A stretch of 64,000 nucleotides of DNA from Paractinoplanes ferrugineus (GTDB taxonomy: Bacteria; Actinomycetota; Actinomycetes; Mycobacteriales; Micromonosporaceae), in contig NZ_BOMM01000022.1 in the NCBI RefSeq assembly GCF_016862195.1, forward strand, positions 1 to 64,000, read 5' to 3'. Made by a program: the position numbers and the translations under genes. Below, piece by piece: positions 34,529-44,400 of the stretch (positions are counted from its first letter, which is position 1; each line of letters starts with the position of its first letter). The notes beneath the pieces were generated by a model. The model did no database searches and had not been told where the DNA came from. It saw only the letters and a list, made by a program, of their open reading frames with translations.

Positions 34529-34708
34529 ATGGAACGTTTGACCATTCTCACCGCCTACGTCCGCGCCGCGCTGCAGAACGACGAGGGTGCGACCGCCGTG
34601 GAATACGGCCTGCTCGTCACGTTCATCGCCATTGTGATCATCGTCGGGGTCAGTGCCTTCGGCACCCACCTCAGCGACGTCTTCACGAACCTGACCGGCA
34701 AGTTCTGA
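34529..34708 (+). CDS. Flp/Fap-type pilin (orphan)
   Basis: 59-residue class III prepilin. After a short charged leader (MERLTILTAYVRAALQNDEG) the prepilin peptidase site G|ATAVEY places Glu at mature position 5, as in Flp pilins, followed by the hydrophobic helix GLLVTFIAIVIIVGVSAFG. GGGGGAG lies 10 bases before the ATG. No tad secretion or prepilin peptidase gene is in this window, so it is a stray pilin gene served by a machinery encoded elsewhere. It lies between the LysR gene and the convergent SWIM gene. Confidence 0.88.
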   Translation: MERLTILTAYVRAALQNDEGATAVEYGLLVTFIAIVIIVGVSAFGTHLSDVFTNLTGKF

Positions 34709-34718
34709 CCCGGCGCCG

Positions 34719-36725
34719 CTACGGTCGCAGCTCGGACGTGAGCGAAACCCGCAGGTGGGCGTCGACCCAGGCAGTCACCGCCTCGTCGCCGGGGTCGGGC
34801 CCGAGCAGCCCGGCCAAGGTCCGCACCGCTTCGGCTGCACGATGCAGGCCGGTGCGGGCCAGCTGCTCGGCGGCCTTGGTCAACCGGCCCGCCATCGTCG
34901 GCGGCGTGTGCGCCAGCCCGCGATGGGCGAGCTCGGACAGCAGCGACAACGTCTCGTCCAGCGCCTGACCGAGCGGATCGGGGCCGGCGCCGGCCGGCGT
35001 CGCCGGGTCTACGCCGCCGCCGGCCGCCGCCAGATCCGGCACCACCACGCCGGCGTCCACCGCGAAGCCGATCGGGTCGATGAGCACACCGCCGCCGGCC
35101 CGCCGGACGCTGCCCGCGACGTACCGCACCTCCCCGCTCAGCGCCTCGGCCACCGCGTCGAGCCGCCCCGGCGCGCACGCCGCGTGGGTGGCGGTGATCG
35201 TCGCCGTGCTGCCGTCCGGCCCGGCGATCACCGCGTCGAGCCGCTGCGCCCCCGGCGCATAGCCGATCGACAGCACCTCCGCCACCGGCACCACCCGCAC
35301 CAGCTCCGCCTCCACCCGCGCCCGGATCGGGCGCGGCGGCAACGCCGCCAACTCGGTGGCGAGCCGGCCGAGATCCGCCACGATCAGCGAGCGCGCCAGC
35401 TCATCCCAGGAACCCCGGGTCGCCATCGCCTCGGTCCGGCTCAGCCGCCGCGCCCCGAGCCGAACGGTGCGGCTCGCGCTGCGCGACGCCGACTCGGTCA
35501 CCACCGCCCCCGACGCGAGCGCGCGGAGAGTCACCCCGGCGACGCGACGTTCGCCGAGACGTGGTCCGGCTTCCTCCGTCGTGTACGCCCGCCGCAGCAC
35601 CAGCACGGTCGCACTGTCCGCATGCGCGAGGAAGACGTCGACCACCCGCTCCTCCCCGACCGCGGAGACCCGGGCCCCGAGCCCGTCGAGCCGGGCCCGC
35701 CGGAGCGGAGTCTCGGACGCCTCGTCGGTACCGAGAACCCGCGAGACCAGACTGCTCCCGCCGGCCCGCACCGCCCGATGCCGAGCGAACAGCTCCGCCA
35801 CCTGATCGGCAAGCGCCTCCGGCCGATAGCGGGCACTACGCTCCCGATAGGCGTCGAGCTGCCCGACAAGATCCGCCACAGCGAGCAGCGGCCACCGGAA
35901 CCGCGCGCTCTCCAGCCCCCGCTCGACCACCGCCACCTCGGCCCCGAGCCCGTCGCCCAGGTGGATGGCCCCCTCCGTCAGCACGAGCCCGGCGAGCGCG
36001 ACCGCCCGATCGAGCCCGGCCCCCGACGTGCCCGACTCGCCCCCGCCGACCTGCACCTGGACGTCGGCCCCGCGCGGGGCTTGCGCGTCAGCGGCCCGAA
36101 AGGCCCAGACCGCAAGGGCGATGACGTCATCCCGTACGCCGGCGACCGCGTCGGTCCGGGCGAACCCGAGGTCTCCGGGGACCAGGAACCGGACCGTCGC
36201 GGTGGGCAGTTCCACTGTCGGAACCGGGTCTCCCGGCCGCTCCCGATGCACCCGAGCGACAAACCCGGTCCGGGCCACCCGACGCGCGGCGGCGAGGGCC
36301 CGCTCCCCGATCCGGGCCACCAGCTGCTCGTCGGTGAAGTCCCCGGGCGACCACCCCGGAGCCGGTTCGTCGTGGCTCGGCACCTCGGTCGATCCGGACG
36401 AGTCCTCATTCGTCGGGCCGACCGGATCGGTAGCCGTGCTCGCCGTGGGAGCCGGGCCGGTGGGGGACTGCTGGTAGGCCAGCACCAGCGCGACCACGTG
36501 GCGGCAGACGCCGGGAGCGCCGCAGCTGCACGTGCCGGCCGCCAACCCACCGCCCGGCAGGGACGTGGTGGTGCCGTCGGGGGTGGTGGCGTGGACGGTG
36601 CCGTCGGGGTCCTCGGTCAGGGTCGGTGGCTCCCGGTCCAACTCCTTGAGCGCGCGCTTCACCAGGCCGCGGTTGGTCAGTTCGGCAAGCGTGTCGGGGG
36701 TCAGCGCGAGCAGGTCGGGTCTCAT
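34719..36725 (-). CDS. SWIM zinc-finger protein (YehQ-like)
   Basis: 668 residues. A SWIM finger is seen at C66, C68, C74 and H76 (TCSCGAPGVCRHVVAL), a type that binds nucleic acids or proteins. The remaining 590 residues are a family-specific region (EERVVDVFLAHADSATVLVLRRAYTT, LTEAMATRGSWDELARSLIV-like) without a recognised enzyme. Start ATG overlaps the stop of the vWA gene (ATGA). It is the last gene of a five-gene operon matching the E. coli yehI-yehQ region in composition and order. Role unknown. Confidence 0.82.
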   Translation of the reverse strand: MRPDLLALTPDTLAELTNRGLVKRALKELDREPPTLTEDPDGTVHATTPDGTTTSLPGGGLAAGTCSCGAPGVCRHVVALVLAYQQSPTGPAPTASTATDPVGPTNEDSSGSTEVPSHDEPAPGWSPGDFTDEQLVARIGERALAAARRVARTGFVARVHRERPGDPVPTVELPTATVRFLVPGDLGFARTDAVAGVRDDVIALAVWAFRAADAQAPRGADVQVQVGGGESGTSGAGLDRAVALAGLVLTEGAIHLGDGLGAEVAVVERGLESARFRWPLLAVADLVGQLDAYRERSARYRPEALADQVAELFARHRAVRAGGSSLVSRVLGTDEASETPLRRARLDGLGARVSAVGEERVVDVFLAHADSATVLVLRRAYTTEEAGPRLGERRVAGVTLRALASGAVVTESASRSASRTVRLGARRLSRTEAMATRGSWDELARSLIVADLGRLATELAALPPRPIRARVEAELVRVVPVAEVLSIGYAPGAQRLDAVIAGPDGSTATITATHAACAPGRLDAVAEALSGEVRYVAGSVRRAGGGVLIDPIGFAVDAGVVVPDLAAAGGGVDPATPAGAGPDPLGQALDETLSLLSELAHRGLAHTPPTMAGRLTKAAEQLARTGLHRAAEAVRTLAGLLGPDPGDEAVTAWVDAHLRVSLTSELRP

Positions 36726-37846
36726 CGGGTCACCTGCTCGGCCACGAACTCGGCGAGCTGCCCCGGTGTCATCGCGCCGACCGCGGCGCCCACGTCGGCG
36801 AGGCGCTGGCCCATCTCGCGGTCGTAGACCGGATTGGCCTGCTCGTCCAGGGCGGCCAGGCACAGGACCTTCGAACCCTGCTCGACCAGTTCGCGGACCG
36901 AGCGGACCAGGCCGGTCTCGGCGCCGCCCTCGTAGAAGTCGCTGATCAGGGCGACGATGGTGCGGCGGGGCTGCTCGATCAGGCCGGCGGCATAGCGTAC
37001 CGCCCGGTTGATGTCGGTGCCCCCGCCCAGCTGGACCTTCATCAGCAACTCGACCGGGTCGTCGACGTCCTGGGTCAGGTCGACCACGTCGGTGTCGAAG
37101 GCGACCAGGTGGGTTCGCACCCCGGGCAGGCCCCACAGGCAGGCGGCGGTCACCGCCGAGTGGACGACCGAGTCGACCATCGAGCCGGACTGGTCGACGA
37201 GCAGGATCAGCTGCCACTGCTCGACGTGTTTGCGGCTCCGGGAGAAGAAGTGTGCCGTCTCGATGTAGAGCCGCTGCTCGTCCGGGCGGTAGTGGCCCAG
37301 GTTCCCGCGCAGCGTGCGCTTCACATCGAAGTCGCGCGCCTGCTTCCACCGACTCGGCCGGCGCGCGCGGGTGCCGGTGAACGCGGCCCGCACCTCGGTT
37401 GCCATCTTCGCCATCAGGTCGCGGACCACGGCCTCCACGATCCGCCGGGCCAGCCGCAGAACCTCCGGGTTCATCAGGTGCTTGGTCTGGAGTACGGCCC
37501 GCAGCAGCCCAGGATTGGGTTCGACGGTCCGGAGTACCTCGGGGTCGGTGACGAGGTCGGTGATCTCGTAGCGTTCGATGGCGTCGCGCTGCAACCGCTC
37601 GACTGTCTCCTTCGGGAAGAGCTGGTTGATGTCGTTGAGCCAGTCCACGGTGGTCAGCGAGGACGGCCCGTCCCCGCCGTGCCGCCCGCCGCCGCGCCGC
37701 ACGTCACGCCGGTCGTTGTCGCCGTCCCGGCCGTAGAGCCAGTCGAGGGCCGCGTCCCGCCGCGCCCCCTCGCCGCTGAGCTCACCCGCCGCGGACGCCG
37801 GCTCGCCGAGCACGAGCCGCCACCGTTCCAGATCCGCAGAGGTCAC
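36722..37846 (-). CDS. von Willebrand factor A domain protein (YehP-like)
   Basis: 374 residues, cytoplasmic. The vWA domain is C-terminal (about 210-360) with an intact MIDAS: DQSGSM at 218-223, plus the TD pair in GGGTDINR and a later ISDFYEGG aspartate. The N-terminal half is helical (LPKETVERLQRDAIERYEI). vWA partners of MoxR ATPases usually deliver the ATPase to a substrate or metal site. GTG start overlaps the DUF5682 stop by GTGA. Confidence 0.88.
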   Translation of the reverse strand: MTSADLERWRLVLGEPASAAGELSGEGARRDAALDWLYGRDGDNDRRDVRRGGGRHGGDGPSSLTTVDWLNDINQLFPKETVERLQRDAIERYEITDLVTDPEVLRTVEPNPGLLRAVLQTKHLMNPEVLRLARRIVEAVVRDLMAKMATEVRAAFTGTRARRPSRWKQARDFDVKRTLRGNLGHYRPDEQRLYIETAHFFSRSRKHVEQWQLILLVDQSGSMVDSVVHSAVTAACLWGLPGVRTHLVAFDTDVVDLTQDVDDPVELLMKVQLGGGTDINRAVRYAAGLIEQPRRTIVALISDFYEGGAETGLVRSVRELVEQGSKVLCLAALDEQANPVYDREMGQRLADVGAAVGAMTPGQLAEFVAEQVTR

Positions 37847-40311
37847 GACGCCAGCCCTTCCCGCCGCAGCACGGCGTCCACCAGATCGTCGAGGGCCATC
37901 CCGGCCGCGACCACCGCCGGGTCGAGCCCGCCGCGCAGCAGCCGCCGCCCGCTCCCGCCGAGCCCCCGCCGCGCGAGCAGCCGCTCCGCGATGGTCTCCC
38001 GCTCGCGGGGCGGGAAGTACTCGAATGCCTGCCGCAGCGCGGGCAGTGCGACCAGGAAGTCGTCCGCCGACAGCCCCGACATCAGCTCGTCGAGCAACGC
38101 CACCACCTCGGGATGCTCCAGCACCTCCTCCCGGGCCAGCGCGAACAGCCCGGCCAGCCAGTCCCCGGCCGACCGCGGCACGAACGCCCCCCGAACCGCC
38201 CGAACCGGATCAAGCACCCCGGCCGCGCGGCCGGCGCCCGGCACGGTGGGGGCATCAAGCGCGGCAAAAGCATCCACTGTGGAGGGTAGATCGGGCGCGG
38301 CGGGGGTGTCCCGCGCGGCGGGAGTGTCCCGCGCGGCGGGGGTGGAAGGCACGGCGGACGTCTGCGGTGCGGAGAGCAAGTCCGATGTGGTGGGCGGGGC
38401 CGGCGGGGTGGGCGTCGGCGGTGGGGACAGGGACCAGCGGAAGCCGAAGGCGGCGCCGCGCAGGTCCGGGGGCACGTCGGGGTCGGTGGCCAGGCGGGCG
38501 GCCACCTCGAGGGCGGCGTCGCGGTTGAGGGTCAGCTGCTGTTCGGCGTGGTGCAGGGCGTCGCGGGTGGCGGCGAGAGCGGCGATGCGGCCCGGATCGG
38601 CGGGGGCGTCGCCGCCGCGGATCCCTTCGGCCAGCCAGAGGATCCGGCGGACGGCGGCGGCGATCACCGCGCCCAGGGTGGCGCTGCGGGCGGTACCGAA
38701 CAGGTGGCCGTACCGCCACATGGTCAGGACGATCGCCAGGGTGCGGCCGAGCGGGCCGAGGTCGGGGGCGGAGCCGACGGACGACTCGATGTCGGTGAGG
38801 GTGCGCTGGGAGATGTCGGTGAGGTCGGCCAGGGCGGCGTCGAACAGCACCGTGGCCAGCGCGTCCACGTCGCGTCCGGCCTGGGCGGCGCGGTCGGCGA
38901 GGGCCGCGGCGGCGGCGTCGGCCAGCGTGGCGCCGTAGGCCCCGGCCTCGATCACCGCGCTGAGGCGGTCGGTCGAGGGGCGCAGGGTCCAGTGTTCGCG
39001 CAGCACCGGCTCGAGACCCGTGGCGGGGCCGGAATCGCGCCGGAAACCGGGCACGCCGAGCACCCGCACCCGATGCAGCACGCGACTGCGCACCCGGTCC
39101 TCGGCCCGGGTCAGGTCGAGGTCGAGGTCGGCGGTGCCGTCGAGGCCGGAGCGTTCCAGCTCGCTGTCGAGGTCGTGCACGAGGGGCGGCGCCGGCGTGG
39201 TGGGGTGCAGGCGCCCGACGCGCGTGCCGCTGAGCGCGGCGACCATCTCGACCACGACGGGGTGGCTGCCGGCTCCGAGCATCCCCCGCGAGGACCACGG
39301 CAGGGGTACGTCGAGAGCCTCGTTGACCAGCGCCGAAGCGAGTCCGTCGAGCACGTCCGTGCGTCCGGGCGACGGATGGCCGCGCACGATGGCGAGCCCC
39401 TGCGCGGTGGCGTGCGCCGCGATGAGGTGGGCGGTGGACACCGGCTGCTTGCGTCGGCGCAGGCGGGTGGCGACGGCTTCGACCAGGTGCCGAGCGGCGC
39501 CTTGCCGGCCCGACTCCCAGAGTTCCTGGTAGTAGCCGGGCGACGGCATGCCCGACTGGTAGCCGTCGAACGCGTCGAGTCGCCGGAACGAATAGGGCAC
39601 CAGGAAGCTTCCGCCGATCGCCCCGTCGGGCATGTGGGGCACCGCCGGCCAGTCGTCGCCGGGGACCGTGCCGGCGGTGTGGGCGGCCACCAGGGCCGGG
39701 CGGTGGAAGCCACCGGTGACCACGACGACGGGGGCGTCCCCGGCGGCGGCCGCGGCGGCGGCCACCCAGGTGGACATGTAGGACTCCCGGGCGCTGTCGG
39801 AGTCGCCCGGGTCGGCGTCGCCCCGGACCAGGTCGAAATAGGTGTCGAGGCGGGTGGCCAGGCCGTCGGTGGAGGCGTTCTCGAAGAGGTGGTCCCACAG
39901 CACGTCGACGTTGTCGACCTCGAACGACCGGCACAGGCGGGTCATCACGTCGGCGTAGCGCAGTTCGGCGTCGGCGTACCGGTTGGCCAGACCGGCGAAC
40001 GCGGGATGCCAGGCGGGCAGGTCGATGAAGCGCGGCACCGCCCCCACCGCCCGCGCGTGGGTCAGGGCCGTCCACTCGGGGGAGTAGTCGCACATCGGCG
40101 CCCACGACGCGTGCCGGCGCTCGGCGTCCCGGTAGCTGCTGAAGATCGCGATCGGGAGGCGGTGGCCCAGGGTGAGCTCGTCGAGGCGCGGGTTGAAGTC
40201 GGCCGGCCCCTCGATGAGCACGTACGCCGGGCGTAACTCGTCGATGGTCTCCGCCACCAGCCGTGCGCAGGCGGGACTGTGGTGGCGAACGCCGATGAAC
40301 GTGACCGGCAT
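37843..40311 (-). CDS. DUF5682 family protein (YehM-like; TraB/EreA-type N-terminus)
   Basis: 822 residues. It begins MPVTFIGVRHHSPACARLVAE and IEGPADF, like the TraB/ChaN/erythromycin-esterase-type fold, where paired His and Glu residues form a metal or catalytic site; GGFHRPALV and HLFENAS add more candidates. The central part is helical. The C-terminal quarter (after a low-complexity linker at about 635-690 with repeated TPAARD) ends in a helical domain. Enzyme activity is a prediction. It sits 3 bases after the MoxR gene. Confidence 0.82.
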   Translation of the reverse strand: MPVTFIGVRHHSPACARLVAETIDELRPAYVLIEGPADFNPRLDELTLGHRLPIAIFSSYRDAERRHASWAPMCDYSPEWTALTHARAVGAVPRFIDLPAWHPAFAGLANRYADAELRYADVMTRLCRSFEVDNVDVLWDHLFENASTDGLATRLDTYFDLVRGDADPGDSDSARESYMSTWVAAAAAAAGDAPVVVVTGGFHRPALVAAHTAGTVPGDDWPAVPHMPDGAIGGSFLVPYSFRRLDAFDGYQSGMPSPGYYQELWESGRQGAARHLVEAVATRLRRRKQPVSTAHLIAAHATAQGLAIVRGHPSPGRTDVLDGLASALVNEALDVPLPWSSRGMLGAGSHPVVVEMVAALSGTRVGRLHPTTPAPPLVHDLDSELERSGLDGTADLDLDLTRAEDRVRSRVLHRVRVLGVPGFRRDSGPATGLEPVLREHWTLRPSTDRLSAVIEAGAYGATLADAAAAALADRAAQAGRDVDALATVLFDAALADLTDISQRTLTDIESSVGSAPDLGPLGRTLAIVLTMWRYGHLFGTARSATLGAVIAAAVRRILWLAEGIRGGDAPADPGRIAALAATRDALHHAEQQLTLNRDAALEVAARLATDPDVPPDLRGAAFGFRWSLSPPPTPTPPAPPTTSDLLSAPQTSAVPSTPAARDTPAARDTPAAPDLPSTVDAFAALDAPTVPGAGRAAGVLDPVRAVRGAFVPRSAGDWLAGLFALAREEVLEHPEVVALLDELMSGLSADDFLVALPALRQAFEYFPPRERETIAERLLARRGLGGSGRRLLRGGLDPAVVAAGMALDDLVDAVLRREGLAS

Positions 40312-40314
40312 GAC

Positions 40315-41421
40315 TCAGCCCGGGAGCAAGTGCCGGGCCCGGTGCAGGGCCTTCCACTGATCGCCGTCGCGCCAGCTGACCTGTTGGGCAAGGTAGCGGC
40401 GCAGCTTGGCGAGGTCTTCCGCGTTGTCCTTCGCGGCGGTGCCGGCCAGGCAGGCGACCACGTCCTCGGCGCTGCCCGCCTCGCCGCGCAGGAACCAGCC
40501 GCGCAGCCCGACGGCGTGCGCCACCGACACCGCCTCGGCGGTGCTCATCACGGCCGACAGCCGGTCCATCGAGTCGCCCCGCGCGGTCTCGCCGGTGCGC
40601 AGCTCACGGAATGTCGTGACGAGGACCTCCAGCACGTCGCGCCGGGGCTCGGCGGTGACCCCGGAGCGGCGCAGCAGCTTGGCCGCCTCGTCGGCGACCA
40701 GGGACAGCTCGGTGCGGAAGTCGGCGATCGGGAAGACCGTCTCGAAGTTGAACCGGCGCTTGAGGGCCGAGCTCATGTCGTTGACCCCGCGGTCGCGGGT
40801 GTTCGCGGTGCCGATGACGTTGAAGCCGTCGCGGGCGAACACCATCGACTCCGGGCCGGTCAGCTCGGGGATGGCCAGGACCCGGTCGGAGAGCGGGGAG
40901 AGCAGGCAGTCCTGCACCTCCAGGGGGCAGCGGGTGATCTCCTCGAAGCGGACGGTGCGGCCCTCGCGCATGCCGCGCAGCAGCGGGGCGGGCACGAGCG
41001 AGCGCATCGACGGCCCCTCGGCGACGAGCAGGGCGTAGTTCCACGAGTAGCGGATCTGGTCCTCGGTGGTGGCCGCGCCGCCCTGGATGGTCAGTGTGGA
41101 ATCGCCGCTGACCGCCGCCGCCAGCAGCTCGGACAGCAGGGACTTGGCCGTGCCGGGCTCGCCGACGAGCATGAGTCCGCGGCTGGTGGCCAGTGTGATC
41201 AGCGCCCGGTCGATGAGCGACGGGTCGCCGACGAACTTGCGGCTCACGCCGAGCGCCGGATCACCGACCACGAACCGGCGGGCCGCCTGCACGCTCAGGT
41301 GCCACCCCGGCGGCCGGGCCGCCCGGTCGGCCTCGCGCAGCCGGGCCAGCTCGCCGGCGAAGCGGACCTCCGCCGGTGGGCGTTGCACGGCGTCGGCCGG
41401 CTCGTTCACTTCAACGATCAT
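40315..41421 (-). CDS. MoxR-type AAA+ ATPase (YehL-like)
   Basis: 368 residues. Walker A GEPGTAKS at 87-94, Walker B in TVRFEEI, sensor-1 Asn in VIGTANTRDRG, and an arginine-finger region SSALKRRFNF. Member of the MoxR branch of AAA+ chaperone-like ATPases, which remodel proteins or load metal cofactors with vWA partners. The start ATG is 10 bases after the DUF4132 stop. Second gene of the five-gene operon. Confidence 0.92.
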   Translation of the reverse strand: MIVEVNEPADAVQRPPAEVRFAGELARLREADRAARPPGWHLSVQAARRFVVGDPALGVSRKFVGDPSLIDRALITLATSRGLMLVGEPGTAKSLLSELLAAAVSGDSTLTIQGGAATTEDQIRYSWNYALLVAEGPSMRSLVPAPLLRGMREGRTVRFEEITRCPLEVQDCLLSPLSDRVLAIPELTGPESMVFARDGFNVIGTANTRDRGVNDMSSALKRRFNFETVFPIADFRTELSLVADEAAKLLRRSGVTAEPRRDVLEVLVTTFRELRTGETARGDSMDRLSAVMSTAEAVSVAHAVGLRGWFLRGEAGSAEDVVACLAGTAAKDNAEDLAKLRRYLAQQVSWRDGDQWKALHRARHLLPG

Positions 41422-41431
41422 GATCAGTTCC

Positions 41432-44400
41432 TCAGGCCGTGATGTCGGTCAGGTCGCGGATGATCTCGGAGGCCGCCACCGGGTCGAGCTCGCCGAGCGG
41501 GATGTGCCCCTGAGTGCCGCGCGACCAGCTGCTGTACGCGGTGCCGTCGTGCACGTAGATGCCGGTCAGCTTCTGCTCGGCGAACTCGGTGGGCATGCCG
41601 ACGACGATGCCGGGGTCGAGTTCGATCGCCACTTCCAGGCTCGGGGACAGTTTCAGCTCCATCGCGGCCTGGATGCCGGCGTCCTGCGGCTCCTCCCGCC
41701 GCCAGCCGCGCCGCTCCAGCCCCAGCACCTTGGTGGTCGGCAGCGTGATGCCCTCGAACCTGGCGAAACGGGTGTCCGCCGCCTCCGCCGCGGTCAGCGC
41801 GAACGTCTCGCGGCCCAGCTGCGGGAACGGCTGCAGGATCTCGTAGTCGGCGAACAGCTCCGCCCAGCCGGCCAGCTCGTCGGCGAGGTGCAGCGGGTGG
41901 GCGACACCGACGATCGCGTCGGCGGCGATCGTGGTCTCGTCGTCGTCGACAGTGGAGAACGAGCGGTCCTCGGCGACCCGGATCGCCTCGGTCATCTGGC
42001 CGGACTCGTCGTAGAGACCCCAGACCAGCCGCCGGACGATGTGCCACAGCAGCGGGTGACCGACGAACAGTTGGCGGAACTCGGCACCGGACCAGCGGCG
42101 GCCGGTGACCATGGCCCGCTCCAGCCGGCGGATCTGGTCGGCGGCGATCGTCCGCACGTCCTTCTTCAGACCCGCGAACTGCTTGTAGGCGGCGTCACCC
42201 CGGGTGGCGTCGTCGCGAGCGCCCGGCTTGGGCAGGGCCTTGAGGTGCTTGCCGGCGGCATCGGTCACGTATGGCCGGAGCTGCTCGTCGAAGCCGACGA
42301 CGAACTGGCGCGGGCCGTAGTCGAGCCGCATGCTGCCGTCGGCGTCGAGCCCGAGGTCGGGCACCAGGCGGTCGGCCAGCTGGTCGGCGCTGAGCCCGAG
42401 ACCGGCCGCGACCTCGTCCATCTTCTGGTTGGCGGCTGCCTTGAGCCCCTTGAACTTGGCCCGCTGAGCGATGCCGTGCAGATGCATCAGGGCGACGTCG
42501 GAGCCGATCGCGGCGAGCACGCCGACACCCGTGACCGCCTTGGCGTGCCCGCCCTCGCCCGGCCAGGCCAGGATCAGCGGGGTGAGCCGGCGAACCGTCT
42601 CGTCGTCGCCGATCAGCCCGAGCGCGTCGAGCGCCCAGTTCTCCTTGGCGTTCGCGCCGGCGGACTGCCAGCGCTGGAACACCGTCCACGCGAACTCGGC
42701 GAGGCTCGACGGGTCGCAGGCGGCCTTGACGATCTCGACCCCGGCGTAGGGTTCGTCGACCCGGGACAGGGCCAGGACGGTGATCAGGTTGGTGACGGCG
42801 TCGGCGGGCAGGGCGCCCGCGTCGCCCAGCAGCCGCACCGGGGGCAGCAGGCCGGGCACCGCCCACGCCGGGACCGGTGGCACCCTGGCCGGCAGCACGT
42901 CGAGCGGGTCGGTCGTCAGCAGGGTCTCGATGGCGGCGGCCGGGGCCGGGCCGTAGGCGGCGGCGGCGGCCCGGACCGTCTCGGTGTGGCCGTTGGCGTG
43001 CAGCAGGAGCAGGGCCCGTTCGGCGGCTCGGCGGGGCGCGCCGGACCTGTCGAGCGCGGGCGGGACCAGCGCCCGCGCGGCCTCGGCGGCGTGCCGGAGC
43101 AGCCAGGTCGTCGCGATGCGGCGCACGCTCTTGAGCCGGGCGAACCAGTCGGCCATCCGCACCGCGATCACCGGTGCCGAGAACGGCAGGAGCACCTGGG
43201 CGACGTCGGTGGTGCGCTCGGCCAGGTCGAGCACGGCCGGCAGCGCGTCCAGCTCGAACCGGGCCGCGATCGACCGCATCCAGTTGCCGGAGTCCCAGGT
43301 CTCGCGGGGCCGCCAGTGCGTCACAGCCGGCCGGGCGATCAACTCCGGGGCTTCGTTGAAGAAGCGGACCGGTTCGTACCACGAGGTGCGGCCAAGGACG
43401 ATGCGCTTCGCGACCGACGCCCAGTCATCGGTGTTGCCGCCGGCGCGATGCGAGTCGTGGCTCTGCGACCAGGTGTCGCGCTCGCCCGGCAGCCACTCGA
43501 CGGTCGCCCGGTCGTCGCACCTCAACCCACTGATGACGACCGGCTTGGCCGTCCGCTTGCGGTTCTGCCAGGGCGGGTCGGCGAGCAGCGCGGGCACGGC
43601 CGCGGCGTCGGCGACGACCACCGAGGCGGCGGCCCCCGCGATCGCGTCGACCCGGGCCGCCGCCGCCGGACTCAGGGCGGGGCGCACCGCCTCGATCAGG
43701 TCGGTGTGGGCGAGCACGTGGGCGCGCAGCAGATCGGCTACCGCTCGTTTGTCGGCTGCCCCGGCGAGCAGCCGCAGGCCCCGCCGCGGGAACCGGTCGA
43801 CCGCCTCCAGCAGGGCCGGAACCACGTATTTGGCGTCGACGCGCTCGATCAGACCGGTCATCACCTCGTCGCCCGGCAGCGCGGCCAGCACGGCGAGGAG
43901 GCGGCGCCGGGCGTCGGCGCCGGAATCGGCGTCGAACCAGTGGAACAGGGCGGGCGCGCAGGCCGGGCCGACGCCCTCGGCGAGGGTCACCGGCGGGGCC
44001 ATCGTCGAGACGGCCGACCACGGGCCGACCACGTCGGCGAGGGCGTCGGCCTGCCGCGCGGTGCCGGCCGAGTGGATCAGGGCGAAGCTGAGGTAGTGGT
44101 CGCCGGCCGTGACCGCGGCCTCGACGTCCTGCTCGACCCACTCGGCCTGGTCGGGCGCGAGCAGCGAGGTGCCGACCCGGCTGTAGAGGTGACCGGCGCG
44201 GAAACCGGCGAGCAGGGCGAGGGCCGACGCGTAGTCGGCCTCGGGGGCGCCGGCGAGGGCCTCCCGGACTCGCAGGGCGACGGTCATCTGCACGTCCTGC
44301 CGCCAGTTCTGCCGGTCCTCGCCGGGCCGGAGGGCACGGATCGCGAAGTTCGACCGGCTGCCGGAGCCGCCGCTCGCTTCACCGATGCGCAGGCCCATGG

